A stretch of 64,000 nucleotides of DNA from CAWDVR01 sp044869805 (GTDB lineage: Bacteria; Acidobacteriota; Thermoanaerobaculia; Multivoradales; SZUA-115). The translations under genes were made by a program, and so were the position numbers. Position 1 is the stretch's first letter, and every line of letters begins with the position of its first letter. A model generated the notes under the pieces. The model did no database searches. It saw only the letters and a program-made list of their open reading frames with translations, and was not told the DNA's origin. The stretch is taken from assembly GCA_044869805.1 (NCBI GenBank), contig JBIOXV010000129.1, positions 1 through 64,000 of the forward strand, read 5' to 3'. Of this stretch, positions 25,587 to 34,482 are shown piece by piece.

Positions 25587-28112
25587 CTACTCCCGGGTCG
25601 TGAACGCCAGGGTGAGCAGGCTCTTCTGCTCCATCTGGTGAGCCTTGGCCGAGCCGGTGGCGGGGCTCGCCGAAGCGGAGCGCTTGATCGAGCGCAGCGG
25701 CACCTTGCGTGTCACCTCCTCGATGCGCGGCATGACGTAGAAGTGCGGCCCCATGTTGGCCGGCTCCTCCTGCACCCACACCACCTCGACCGCCGCCGGG
25801 TGCTTCGCCAGCTCGCGCTCGAGGTCGGCCTTGGGGAACGGGTAGAGCTGGTCGAGCGACAGGATGGCGGTGTCGCGGGCGCCGCGTCGCTGCCGCTCCT
25901 CGGCGAGCTCGTGGCGGATCTTGCCGCTCGCCAGCAGCACGCGCCGCGCGCCCTCGCGCAGGTCGCGGTCCGGCAGCACGTTGGCGAAGCGCTCCGCCGC
26001 GAAGTCCTCGCGCGGCGAGGCCGCGGCCGGGTGGCGGAGCATGCTCTTGGGGGTGAAGACCACCAGCGGCTTCCTCCAGCGGCGCAGCGCCTGGCGGCGC
26101 AGCAGGTGGAAGTACTGCGCGGCGGTCGCCGGCTGGCAGACCTGGATGTTGTCCTCGGCGGCGAGCTGCAGGAAGCGCTCGATCCTGGCGCTCGAGTGTT
26201 CCGGCCCCTGGCCCTCGTAACCGTGCGGCAGCAGCAGCACCAGGCCCGAGAGGAGCTGCCACTTGTCCTCGCCGGCGGCAAGGAACTGGTCGATGACGAT
26301 CTGCGCGCCGTTGACGAAGTCGCCGAACTGCGCCTCCCACAGGATCAGCGCCTCGGGGTAGTCGCGGCTGTAGCCGTACTCGAAGCCCATCACCGCGGCC
26401 TCGGAGAGCATCGAGTTGTAGACCTCGAACGGCGCCTGGCCGGGCTCGACGTGGGAGAGCGGGCAGTGCTCGGCCTCGTTCTCGACGTCGATCAGCAGGC
26501 TCTGGCGCTGGCTGAAGGTGGCGCGCACCGTATCCTGCCCGGTGAGTCGCACCGGCACGCCCTGCTTGACCAGCGAGGCGAAGGCCAGGGCCTCGGCCAT
26601 GCCGAAGTCGATCGGCTTGCGGCCGCCGCCCATCTCGGCGCGCTCTTTCAGGAGGCGCGCGATCTTGGGGTGCAGATGGAAGCCCTCGGGCGCCGTGGTC
26701 AGAGCCCCCGCCAGGCGCTCGATATCCGCCGCGGCGACGCCGGTCGCGACCTCCAGCGCCGGGTCGTAGAAGCCGCCCACGAAGCCGTCCCAATACGATG
26801 GGAGCTGCCGCAGGCTGGGCTTCTTCTCCATGCGTGCCGCCGCCGCCTGCGCCTCTTCCAGCTCGGCTCGCGCCGCGGCCACCAGGCTCGCGATCTCGGC
26901 ATCGGTGACTCCGAGCTGCCGCGCATAGAGGCGCCACAGCTCCGGGTGCTCCTTGATCCGGCGGTAGAGGCGCGGCTGGGTGATGGTCGGGTCGTCCACC
27001 TCGCTGTGGCCGTGCCGGCGGTAGCCGATCAAGTCGATCACCACGTCGTCGCGGAAGGCGTAGCGGTAGTCGACGGCGATGCGCGCCGCCCTGACCACCG
27101 CCTCCAGGTCCTCGCCGTTGACGTGCAGGATGGGCACCGGCAGGCGCTTGGCCACGTCGGAGGCGAAGCGGGTGCTGTGCAGCTCGGAGGGCTCGGTGGT
27201 GAAGCCGATCAGGTTGTTGACTACCACGTGCAGGGTGCCGCCGACGTCGAAACCGGGCAGGTGCGCCAGGTTAAGCGACTCGGCCATGATGCCCTGGCCG
27301 GCGAAGGCGGCGTCGCCGTGCATCACCACCGGCACCACCCGCGCCCAGCCCTCGCCGCCGATGCGCTGCTGCTTGGCCTTGACGCGGCCCAGCGCCACGG
27401 GATGCACCGCCTCGAGGTGCGAGGGGTTCGAGACCAGGTGGATGCGCAGCCGGCGCTCGACGTCTCGAGGGTGGTGGCCGGTGGCGCCGAGGTGGTACTT
27501 GACGTCGCCGCTGCCGAGCACGCTCTTGGGGTCCACGTCCTCGAAGCCGGCGAAGAGGTCGGCGGTCGGCACGCCCACGGTGTGGGCCATCACGTTGAGG
27601 CGCCCGCGGTGGCTCATCGCCATCACCGTCTGCTGCGCGCCGTGCTCGATCAGGCCGAGGACCATCTCGTCCAAGAGCGGCACCAGCGCCGTCACCCCTT
27701 CGAGTGAGAAGCGCTTGCTGCCCAGGTAACGCTGCTGCAGCACCTGCTCGAAGAGCTCCGCCTCGAGCAGCCGTTCGAGCAGCCGCCGGCGGTCGAAGGT
27801 GGGAGGCTCGGCCTCCATGCGCTCGGCGAGCCAGCGGCGCCGCTCGGGATCGGAAATATGAGAGAGCTCGATACCGATCGAGCCGCAGTAGACCCGGCGC
27901 GCCCGCTCCGCTGCCTCGCCGGAGAAGGCGTCGAGCTCGGGATGGGGCTCGGGGTCGAGCCGGCCGAGAGGGTCGAGCTGAGCGCGAAGGTACCCCCAGC
28001 GACGGAAGACCTCGAAGACCTCGTGCTCCGGTGAGTGGGCGCCCTCCGGCGGCTGGGCTGGCGCCGCGGCGGGAGCGGCGGCGGGCGGCGATGCGACCTC
28101 GGTCGTCTCCAT
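25587..28112 (-). CDS. sucA: 2-oxoglutarate dehydrogenase E1 component
   Basis: 841 residues; the E. coli enzyme has about 930, the difference being mostly in the N-terminal region. It decarboxylates 2-oxoglutarate with thiamine diphosphate and passes the succinyl group to the E2 lipoyl domain. Diagnostic blocks are the AMSHRGRLNVMAHTVG start, GDVKYHLG, HGDAAFAGQG, GYRRHGHSEVDDPTITQP, the second-half ATFSQRQSLLIDVE and FEYGYSRDYPEALILWEAQFG. The first 30 residues are Pro/Ala-rich and probably disordered. The start METTEVASPP was chosen because upstream codons are antisense to the solute-binding protein gene. No E2 or E3 gene is adjacent. Confidence 0.95.
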   Translation of the reverse strand: METTEVASPPAAAPAAAPAQPPEGAHSPEHEVFEVFRRWGYLRAQLDPLGRLDPEPHPELDAFSGEAAERARRVYCGSIGIELSHISDPERRRWLAERMEAEPPTFDRRRLLERLLEAELFEQVLQQRYLGSKRFSLEGVTALVPLLDEMVLGLIEHGAQQTVMAMSHRGRLNVMAHTVGVPTADLFAGFEDVDPKSVLGSGDVKYHLGATGHHPRDVERRLRIHLVSNPSHLEAVHPVALGRVKAKQQRIGGEGWARVVPVVMHGDAAFAGQGIMAESLNLAHLPGFDVGGTLHVVVNNLIGFTTEPSELHSTRFASDVAKRLPVPILHVNGEDLEAVVRAARIAVDYRYAFRDDVVIDLIGYRRHGHSEVDDPTITQPRLYRRIKEHPELWRLYARQLGVTDAEIASLVAAARAELEEAQAAAARMEKKPSLRQLPSYWDGFVGGFYDPALEVATGVAAADIERLAGALTTAPEGFHLHPKIARLLKERAEMGGGRKPIDFGMAEALAFASLVKQGVPVRLTGQDTVRATFSQRQSLLIDVENEAEHCPLSHVEPGQAPFEVYNSMLSEAAVMGFEYGYSRDYPEALILWEAQFGDFVNGAQIVIDQFLAAGEDKWQLLSGLVLLLPHGYEGQGPEHSSARIERFLQLAAEDNIQVCQPATAAQYFHLLRRQALRRWRKPLVVFTPKSMLRHPAAASPREDFAAERFANVLPDRDLREGARRVLLASGKIRHELAEERQRRGARDTAILSLDQLYPFPKADLERELAKHPAAVEVVWVQEEPANMGPHFYVMPRIEEVTRKVPLRSIKRSASASPATGSAKAHQMEQKSLLTLAFTTRE

Positions 28113-28244
28113 GGCGCGGTCGAGAATATCGCGGTTCCGCGCACCCGCAGCCGCGGTCGGCAGCCGCACCAGGGCGGCGGCTCGGTCACGGGCTGCTAGA
28201 CTCTCGCAGCCTCCGCGGGCGCCGGCCCCGCGGGGCCCCACCCT

Positions 28245-29282
28245 ATGAGATCCAGCTCCTCGTTCGCCTGCCCCATCCTGCTGCTCGCCGGCCTGGCGCT
28301 CGCCTGCGGCGGCGGCAAGCCGCGGCTCGTCGTCTACTCGCCTCACGGGCCAGAGCTCCTGGAGCCGGTCGAGCGCGAGTACGAGCGCCTGCACCCCGAG
28401 CTCGACCTGGTGTGGCTGTTCATGGGCTCGCAGGAGGTCTACGACCGGGTGCGGGCGGAGAAGATCAACCCCCAGGCTGACGTGTGGTTCGGGGGGCCGT
28501 CGACCATCCTGGCGCGCGGCGCGGCCGAGGGCCTGCTGGCGCCCAACCGGCCGAGCTGGGCGGATTCGATCGCGCCCGAGGCCCGCGGCGCGGGCGACCT
28601 CTACTTCGCCACCTACCGCACGGCGCCGGTGCTCGCCTACAACAAGGACGCGCTGAGCCAAGAGGAGGCGCCGGCCGACTGGGACGACCTGCTCGCGCCG
28701 CGCTTCAAAGGCAAGATCCTGATCCGCGACCCGCTGGCCTCCGGCACCATGCGCACTCTCTTCGCCATGATCCTCGCCCGCTCGGTGGCCGAGACCGGCA
28801 GCGAGGAGCGCGGCTGGGAGTGGCTGCGGCGCTTCGACGCCCAGACCAAGGAGTACGTCTCCACTCCCGCGCTGATGCTCGAGAAGCTGACCCGGCGCGA
28901 GGGTGTGGTCACCGTGTGGGAGCTCACCGACATGCTCTGGCAGCAACAGCGCGGCCGGCCCCTCGCCTACCGCTTCCCGACCTCGGGCACGCCGGTGATC
29001 GAGGACTCGATGGGCCTGGTGACGGGCGCGCGGCATGGCGAGGCGGCGAAGGCGTTCCTCGAGTGGGTGGGGAGCGTCGACGGCCAGCGCTTCGCCGCCG
29101 AGACCGCCTTCCGCCTCCCGGCGCGCACCGACCTGCCGCGCGACAGCCTGCCCGAGTGGGCGCAGCGAGTGCTCGCGGAGATGGTGCCGGCGGCCATCGA
29201 CCGCGACCTGGTGGCCAACAAGGAGAAGGAGTGGATGTCCACCTGGGACCGCACCGTGCGCGGGCGCGGCGCCGGAACGTGA
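28245..29282 (+). CDS. Iron-type ABC transporter substrate-binding lipoprotein
   Basis: 345 residues. Signal peptide with Cys 21 (AGLALAC) as probable lipid anchor. The mature part begins RLVVYSPHGPELLEPVEREYE and contains ADVWFGGPSTILARGAAEGLL, then YKNKDAL-like and SGTMRTLFAMI motifs, typical of the Fe(III)/thiamine/phosphonate extracellular-binding family 6. The ATPase and a fused permease follow in the same operon, so it delivers the substrate to them. Whether the cargo is ferric iron, thiamine or an organophosphonate cannot be settled by eye; iron is the commonest. Confidence 0.85.
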   Translation: MRSSSSFACPILLLAGLALACGGGKPRLVVYSPHGPELLEPVEREYERLHPELDLVWLFMGSQEVYDRVRAEKINPQADVWFGGPSTILARGAAEGLLAPNRPSWADSIAPEARGAGDLYFATYRTAPVLAYNKDALSQEEAPADWDDLLAPRFKGKILIRDPLASGTMRTLFAMILARSVAETGSEERGWEWLRRFDAQTKEYVSTPALMLEKLTRREGVVTVWELTDMLWQQQRGRPLAYRFPTSGTPVIEDSMGLVTGARHGEAAKAFLEWVGSVDGQRFAAETAFRLPARTDLPRDSLPEWAQRVLAEMVPAAIDRDLVANKEKEWMSTWDRTVRGRGAGT

Positions 29283-29325
29283 GCAGCAGCGCTCTCCTAC
29301 AAATGTCGTTGGAATCTGCAACCCG

Positions 29326-30435
29326 ATGAGCGGCGCGGCGTACCTGTCGCTGGAGGGGCTGGGCAAGAGCTTCGGCGGCCAGCGGGTGCTCGCCGACCTG
29401 GACCTCGGCATCGAGCGGGGCGAGATCTTCGCCCTGCTCGGCCCCAGCGGCAGCGGCAAGACCACGGCGCTGCGCCTGCTGGCGGGGTTCGAGGCGCCCG
29501 ACGCCGGGCGCATCCGGGTGGCCGGCGAGGACGTGACCCGCCTGCCACCGGCCCAGCGGCGATTCGGCATGGTCTTCCAGCACTACGCCCTCTTCCCCCA
29601 TCTCTCGGTGGGCGAGAACGTCGCCTTCGGGCTCACCGGCGGCCGCGAGGCGGTGGCCATACGAGTGCGCGAGGCCCTGGAACGGGTCGAGATGCCCGGC
29701 TTCGAGGACCGGCCGGTGACCGCGATCTCCGGCGGCCAGCAGCAGCGCGTGGCCGTGGCCCGCGCCCTCGCCCCCGAGCCGCGGGTGCTGCTGCTCGACG
29801 AACCGCTCTCCAACCTCGATCCCACGCTGCGCGAGCGCACCCGCCGCGCCCTCGCCCGGCTGGTGCGCCAGGTGGGGATCACCACCGTGCTGGTGACCCA
29901 CGAGCAGGAGGAGGCCTTCGAGCTCGGCGACCGCGTGGGCGTGCTCTTCCAGGGCCGCCTGCAGCAGGTGGGCACGCCCGAGGAGCTGTACCAGCGGCCC
30001 GAGAACCACTTCGTGGCCGGCTTCGTCGGCCGCACCAACTTCCTGCCCGGGAGGCTGGTCCGCCGTGACGGCGGCGCCGCCGTGGAGCTCGACGCGGGCG
30101 CCGCCGGCGCGCCCGTCGTCTGGCGTGGCGAGCCGGCGGGCGAGCTGGGTGAGAGCCAAGCCGGCACCGCCGTCGAGCTCGCGGTGCGGCCCGAGGCCCT
30201 GATGCTCGCCGGCGCCGGAGCCGGGAATGATGACCCCGCGAGCGCGGTCGAAGGCACGGTCGCCGACCGCCGCTATGCCGGGCCCTTGACCTACACCACC
30301 GTGGCACTCGCCGGCGGCGCCGAGGTCGAGGTGCTGGCCCCCGGAGCCGCCGCCTGCCGCGCCGGGGATCGGGTGCGGGTGGCACCGTCGGGCGCCGGCC
30401 CCGCGCCGCGCATCTTCCCGCGAGCGGCGCCGTGA
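29326..30435 (+). CDS. ABC importer ATPase (FbpC/PotA-like)
   Basis: 369 residues. Walker A GPSGSGKT (39-46), Q-loop MVFQHYALFPHLSV, signature SGGQQQR (near 138), Walker B VLLLDEPLSNLDP and the switch THEQEEAF are all present. The C-terminal 130 residues form a TOBE-like domain (AVRPEALML...AGDRVRVA). The ATG is preceded by a 43-base gap from the binding-protein gene. Its stop overlaps the permease start (GTGA). It energises the permease encoded next. Confidence 0.93.
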   Translation: MSGAAYLSLEGLGKSFGGQRVLADLDLGIERGEIFALLGPSGSGKTTALRLLAGFEAPDAGRIRVAGEDVTRLPPAQRRFGMVFQHYALFPHLSVGENVAFGLTGGREAVAIRVREALERVEMPGFEDRPVTAISGGQQQRVAVARALAPEPRVLLLDEPLSNLDPTLRERTRRALARLVRQVGITTVLVTHEQEEAFELGDRVGVLFQGRLQQVGTPEELYQRPENHFVAGFVGRTNFLPGRLVRRDGGAAVELDAGAAGAPVVWRGEPAGELGESQAGTAVELAVRPEALMLAGAGAGNDDPASAVEGTVADRRYAGPLTYTTVALAGGAEVEVLAPGAAACRAGDRVRVAPSGAGPAPRIFPRAAP

Positions 30436-32084
30436 AGCGCCCGCGCCCGCTCGACCTCGCCGCCGCGGCCGCCCTCGCCTGGCTGGTCGGCTATCCGCTG
30501 CTCATCGCGCTCGGCGAGGCCTTCGGCGGCTGGGCGAGCCCGGGCCTGGAGCACTTCGCGGAGTTCGCGCGCCGCGCCACCGAATGGCAGGCACTGGCGC
30601 GCAGCCTGTGGATCTCGCTCGCCTCGGTGGCGCTGGCGGCGGCGATCGGCGTGCCGCTCGCCTTCCTCTTCGAGCGCGTGGACTTCCCCGGCCGCCGGCT
30701 GGTGGGCGCCCTCGTCGCGCTGCCGGTCGCGCTGCCGCCGCTCGTAGGCGTGATCGCCTTCCTCTTCCTCTACGGCGAGAGCGGCTTCGCATCGCGCGCC
30801 GTGCGGACGGTGTTCGACCTCGCCGGGCCACCGTGGCGGCTCTCCGGCCCGGGCGCCATCCTGCTGGTCCACGCCTATTCGATGTACGTCTACTTCTACC
30901 TCTTCACCCGCGCCGGCCTGGCGCGGCTCGACCCGGCGCTTCCCGAGGCCGCGGCGGCGCTCGGTGCCGGCCGCTGGAAGACGCTCTGGCGGGTGACGCT
31001 GCCGCTGCTGCGGCCGTCGCTCGCCGGCGCCGCGCTCTTGACTTTCATGACCGCGCTGGGGTCGTTCTCGGCACCCTACCTCTTCGGCGGCAGCTTCCGG
31101 GTGATGACCACGCAGATCCTGGCCTCGAAGCTCAACGGCGACCTGGCGCTCGCCCACGTCGAGACCGTGGCCCTGGGAGCGATGGCGATCGCCGCCCTCT
31201 TCCTGTTGCAGCGTCTGGACTCCCGGCAGCAGCTCACCGGCTCGGTGCGCGGCATCGCGCCGCGGCCGCGGCCCATCGAGTCGCGGGCCGGGCGCATCGC
31301 GGCGACCACCGCGACCTGCCTCCTCGCCGCCTTCCTGCTGCTGCCGCACGCCACGCTGCTGCTGGTCTCCTTCGTGCCGCGCGGCACCTGGACGGTCGAG
31401 CCGTTGCCGCCGGTGCTGTCGCTCGCCAACTACGCCGGCCTGGCGAACGGGCCCGAGGGCCTGCGGCCGATCGCCAACTCCTTCTGGATGGCGGCGGTCG
31501 CGACCCTCGGCGCCCTCGTCCTGGGCTACCTCGCGGCACGCGGCTCGGCGGGAAGGCAGGGGCCGCTCGCCCGCTTCCTCGACTGGCTGATCGCGCTGCC
31601 CTGGGCGCTCCCCGGCACCGTGTTCGCGCTGGCGCTCGCCACCACCTTCAGCCTCGACGCGCCGTGGCTCGGCCGCTTCGTGCTGGTGGGCACGCCGTGG
31701 CTGTTGCCGCTCGCCTACCTGGCGCGCAGCCTGCCGCTGACCGGCCGCGCGGCGGCGGCGGGCCTCCGCTCGCTCGACCCGGCGCTGGAGGAGGCCGCGG
31801 CCTCGCTCGGCGCCGGCCGGGCCAAGCGCCTGTTCCGCGTCACCCTGCCCATCCTGCGACCGGCGCTGGTCGCCGGCGCGGGCCTCGCGTTCATCACCTC
31901 GCTGGGGGACTTCGTCGCCTCGATCGTGCTCTACACCCTGGACAACCGCCCGATCTCGATGGCCATCGACGCCATCCTGCGCCGCGACGAGCTGGGCCTC
32001 GCCGCGGTCTACGGCGTGCTGCTGATGGTGGCCAGCACCGCGGCCTTCCTCGCCTGGGGCGGCGAGCGACAGGAGGCGGGCTGA
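30432..32084 (+). CDS. ABC importer permease, two fused BPD domains (FbpB-like)
   Basis: 550 residues with about twelve membrane helices. Two EAA loops that dock onto the ATPase are visible: EAAAALGAGRWKTLWRVTLP (about residue 175) and EEAAASLGAGRAKRLFRVTL (about 455). This doubled layout is usual for ferric-iron and thiamine permeases. GTG start overlapping the ATPase stop. It shares one base with the MFS gene that follows (TGATG). Confidence 0.92.
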   Translation: MKRPRPLDLAAAAALAWLVGYPLLIALGEAFGGWASPGLEHFAEFARRATEWQALARSLWISLASVALAAAIGVPLAFLFERVDFPGRRLVGALVALPVALPPLVGVIAFLFLYGESGFASRAVRTVFDLAGPPWRLSGPGAILLVHAYSMYVYFYLFTRAGLARLDPALPEAAAALGAGRWKTLWRVTLPLLRPSLAGAALLTFMTALGSFSAPYLFGGSFRVMTTQILASKLNGDLALAHVETVALGAMAIAALFLLQRLDSRQQLTGSVRGIAPRPRPIESRAGRIAATTATCLLAAFLLLPHATLLLVSFVPRGTWTVEPLPPVLSLANYAGLANGPEGLRPIANSFWMAAVATLGALVLGYLAARGSAGRQGPLARFLDWLIALPWALPGTVFALALATTFSLDAPWLGRFVLVGTPWLLPLAYLARSLPLTGRAAAAGLRSLDPALEEAAASLGAGRAKRLFRVTLPILRPALVAGAGLAFITSLGDFVASIVLYTLDNRPISMAIDAILRRDELGLAAVYGVLLMVASTAAFLAWGGERQEAG

Positions 32085-33346
32085 TGGAGTCGCTGAAGCG
32101 CCTGTCGGTCCTGATGGTGACGGCCTTCGTCGACATGCTGGGGTTCTCGATCCTCTTCTCGCAGCTCCCCTACTACGCCGAGAACTACGGCGCCAGCCCG
32201 TCGCTGATCGGCTGGCTGACCGCCACCTTCGCCGCCGCGCAGCTCGCCACGGCGCCGCTCTGGGGGCGCCTCTCTGACCGCTACGGCCGCCGCCCCGTGA
32301 TCCTCGCCGGGCTCTACGCCTCGGCCGCGGGCTTCCTGCTCTTCGCGCTGTCGGCGACGCCCCAGGCGGTGGCCCTGTTCGGTGAGAAGGGGGCGCTCTG
32401 GCTGCTCTTCTTCTGCCGCCTGGCGCAGGGCGCGGGCGGCGGCACGATCGGCGTGGTGCAGGCCTACGTCAGCGACTCGAGCAACCCCAAGGAGCGCTCC
32501 AAGGTCCTCGGCTGGGTGACCGCCGCGACCTCGGCCGGGGTGGTCATCGGACCGGCCCTGGGCTCGCTCTCGGTGCGGCTGGGGCCGGCGGCGCCGGGGC
32601 TCGTGGCGCTCGGCTTCTGCGTCGCCAACATCGCCTCCGCGTACCGCTGGCTGCCCGAGTCGTTCCCCAAGGACCGGGCCAACGGGACGCGGGCCCGGCC
32701 GTCGATCCGCCGCGCCATCCTCGGGGTGCTGTCGGAGCCGGGCACGCCGGTGGCATCCCTGATCTGGACCTACGCCTTCGGCATGCTCGCCTTCATGTCG
32801 CTCTCCGGGCCGGTGATGGCGCTCTACCTCTACCGCGTCTTCTCGATCGACCAGGAGACGATCGGCTTCTTTTTCGCCTACGTGGCAACCCTCACGCTGA
32901 TCATGCGCGCACTGCTGCTGGGGCCCATCGTCCGCCGCCTGGGCGAGGTTGCGACCATGCGGCTGGGAGCGCTCTCGGTGGCGCTCGGCCTGCTGACCAT
33001 CCCGCTGGCGAACGGCTACCTGGGCCTCGCCCTGACGGCGGCCTTCATGCCGATCGGCACCGCCCTCCTCTTCCCGGTCACCACTTCGCTCCTCTCGCAG
33101 CGCTTCACGGCCCAGGAGACCGGCCAGGCCATGGGCGTGCAGCAGGCCTTCGGCGGCATGGCGCGCCTCGCGGGCCCGGTGTGGTCCACGGCGGTGTTCG
33201 AGAGCGTGGGCATGATCGCGCCGTTCCTGATCGCCGGCGCGCTCATGTTCGGCGTCTTCCTGCACACCCTACGCATCCACCTCCCGCCCGACGCCCACGT
33301 CGTCCCGCCGATCGCGCCCGAGGGGGAGACGGAAGTGGTGGGTTGA
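32084..33346 (+). CDS. MFS transporter (TetA/MFS_1-like)
   Basis: 420 residues, twelve predicted membrane helices. The loop 2-3 motif GRLSDRYGRRPVIL is the classic MFS signature. The helix-5 stretch GVVIGPALGSLSVRLGPAAP resembles drug-proton antiporters of the TetA type. It is the last gene of the iron-type ABC operon, coupled by TGATG to the permease. It might export a siderophore or the imported compound's by-product (inference). The upstream continuation of the frame runs inside the permease gene and is not coding. Confidence 0.9.
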   Translation: MESLKRLSVLMVTAFVDMLGFSILFSQLPYYAENYGASPSLIGWLTATFAAAQLATAPLWGRLSDRYGRRPVILAGLYASAAGFLLFALSATPQAVALFGEKGALWLLFFCRLAQGAGGGTIGVVQAYVSDSSNPKERSKVLGWVTAATSAGVVIGPALGSLSVRLGPAAPGLVALGFCVANIASAYRWLPESFPKDRANGTRARPSIRRAILGVLSEPGTPVASLIWTYAFGMLAFMSLSGPVMALYLYRVFSIDQETIGFFFAYVATLTLIMRALLLGPIVRRLGEVATMRLGALSVALGLLTIPLANGYLGLALTAAFMPIGTALLFPVTTSLLSQRFTAQETGQAMGVQQAFGGMARLAGPVWSTAVFESVGMIAPFLIAGALMFGVFLHTLRIHLPPDAHVVPPIAPEGETEVVG

Positions 33347-33371
33347 CAGGCTTTCCGAGTCTCTCTAGTCT
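33343..33371 (+). promoter_or_regulatory. Leaderless promoter of the second toxin-antitoxin pair
   Basis: TTGACA (33343-33348), 17-base spacer, TAGTCT (33366-33371), then exactly 6 bases to the ATG at 33378. The -35 box overlaps the stop codon of the MFS gene. No Shine-Dalgarno sequence precedes the ATG. Confidence 0.7.
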
Positions 33372-33377
33372 CCACCT

Positions 33378-33641
33378 ATGGAGGCGGATATGGAGCTAAG
33401 CAAGAAGACCACGATCCTGTTCCCGCCCGACCTTCACGACCAGCTCGGGCGCCTGGCGCGGCGGCGTGGCACGAGCCTGGGCGAACTGGTGCGCCGGGCC
33501 TGTGAGGAAAGGTACGGTCTCCGTTCCCGGGATCACCGGCTGGCCGCCGTCGACGAGCTAGAGAAGCTCTCCCTGCCGGTCGGTGAGCCGGACGAGATGG
33601 AACGAGAGTCCGTGCCGCCGGCCGAGGAAGCCCTGCCTTGA
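33378..33641 (+). CDS. Ribbon-helix-helix antitoxin
   Basis: 87 residues. KKTTILFPPDLHDQLGRLARRRGTSLGELVRRACEE (about 9-44) is a ribbon-helix-helix DNA-binding domain. The acidic tail (VGEPDEMERESVPPAEEALP) should bind the toxin. The promoter position predicts a leaderless mRNA beginning at this ATG; a second ATG lies at 33390. It overlaps the PIN toxin gene by TTGA, exactly as in the first VapBC pair. Confidence 0.85.
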   Translation: MEADMELSKKTTILFPPDLHDQLGRLARRRGTSLGELVRRACEERYGLRSRDHRLAAVDELEKLSLPVGEPDEMERESVPPAEEALP

Positions 33642-34045
33642 TCCTGGTGGACTCTAACGTCCTCATGTACGCCGCGGGGGCGGAGCATCCGCACAAGGCT
33701 CCAAGCGTGGCCTTTCTTCGCCGGGTCGCCGAGGACAAGCTGGACGCGGCCATCGACGCCGAGGTGCTGCAAGAGATCCTGCACCGCTACCGTTCGCTCG
33801 GCCGTTGGTCTGAAGGGGGGCGCGTCTACGATCTGGCTCGCCAGATCTTTCCGGTGGTGATCCCGATCACCTCAGAGATCCTCGACCGCGCCCGCGGGCT
33901 GATGGATGATTACGCCGGGCTGAGCGCACGGGACACTCTCCACAGCGCCGTGGCCCTGGAGAGCGGCTCGGCGGCCCTGTGCAGCTACGACCGCGACTTC
34001 GACGCGGTGCTCGGCGTGAAACGGATCGAACCCGGTGCAGCCTGA
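33638..34045 (+). CDS. PIN-domain toxin of a VapBC-like pair
   Basis: 135 residues from TTG. ILVDSNVLMYAAG holds the first catalytic aspartate (D5). E43 or E46 in DAEVLQEILHRY, D98 in SARDTLHSAVAL and D114-D116 in CSYDRDFDAV complete the acidic set of a PIN ribonuclease. It differs clearly from the VapC at 22372 and is not a recent paralogue. It probably cleaves structured RNA when its antitoxin is lost. Confidence 0.88.
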   Translation: MILVDSNVLMYAAGAEHPHKAPSVAFLRRVAEDKLDAAIDAEVLQEILHRYRSLGRWSEGGRVYDLARQIFPVVIPITSEILDRARGLMDDYAGLSARDTLHSAVALESGSAALCSYDRDFDAVLGVKRIEPGAA

Positions 34046-34082
34046 GCCCGGATCCGAGGACCAACGATCGAGGAGGCTCCCC

Positions 34083-34448
34083 ATGATCACCGGCGTCCAC
34101 ACCATGTTCTATTCCTCGCAGGCCGAGGAGCTGCGCGACTTCCTGCGCGACAAGCTGGGATTCCCGGCGACCGACGTCGGCGGAGGCTGGCTGATCTTCG
34201 ACCTGCCCGAGGCCGACATGGGCTGCCACCCGGCCGACGAGCAGGACGGCGCCCAGTCGGGCACCCACGACATCTCGTTCTACTGCGACGACATCCACCA
34301 GACCGTGGCGGAGCTCAAGGCGCGGGGCGTCGAGTTCACGGACGAGATCGAGGACCACGGCTACGGCCTGGTGACCCACTTCCGCGTGCCGGGCGGCTTC
34401 GCCCTGCAGCTCTACCAGCCGCGCTACTCGAAGAACGGCGCCGGCTGA
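34083..34448 (+). CDS. VOC (glyoxalase/bleomycin-resistance) superfamily protein
   Basis: 121 residues with two beta-alpha-beta-beta-beta units: ITGVHTMFYSSQAEELRDFLRDKLG and THDISFYCDDIHQTVAELKARGVEF. Candidate metal ligands are H6 and the histidine in GTHDI; the usual C-terminal glutamate appears as glutamine in FALQLYQP, so the metal site may be altered. Start ATG follows a good GAGGAGG. The substrate is unknown. Confidence 0.83.
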   Translation: MITGVHTMFYSSQAEELRDFLRDKLGFPATDVGGGWLIFDLPEADMGCHPADEQDGAQSGTHDISFYCDDIHQTVAELKARGVEFTDEIEDHGYGLVTHFRVPGGFALQLYQPRYSKNGAG

Positions 34449-34465
34449 CGGCCGGCGGGACTGCG

Positions 34466-34480
34466 CGCGGCAGCGCCGCG
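34466..34480. terminator. Small hairpin between convergent genes
   Basis: CGCGGC-AGC-GCCGCG forms a perfect 6-bp stem in the 34-base gap between the stops of the VOC gene and the FG-GAP gene. No T-run follows. Confidence 0.35.
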
Positions 34481-34482
34481 GA

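Noticed and set aside
28113..28244. Riboswitch before the iron-type ABC operon
   Set aside because: GC-rich hairpins are present but no thiamine, cobalamin or other recognised riboswitch core could be traced.
29296..29306. TACAAATGTCG before the ABC ATPase gene as a BlaI-type operator
   Set aside because: Resembles one half of the 38695 box but lacks the TGTAGCAGGA continuation and a second copy, and no repressor gene is nearby.
28113..29570. N-terminal extension of sucA to give a 1327-residue protein
   Set aside because: The extra codons are the antisense of the solute-binding protein gene and show no dehydrogenase or Kgd acyltransferase features.
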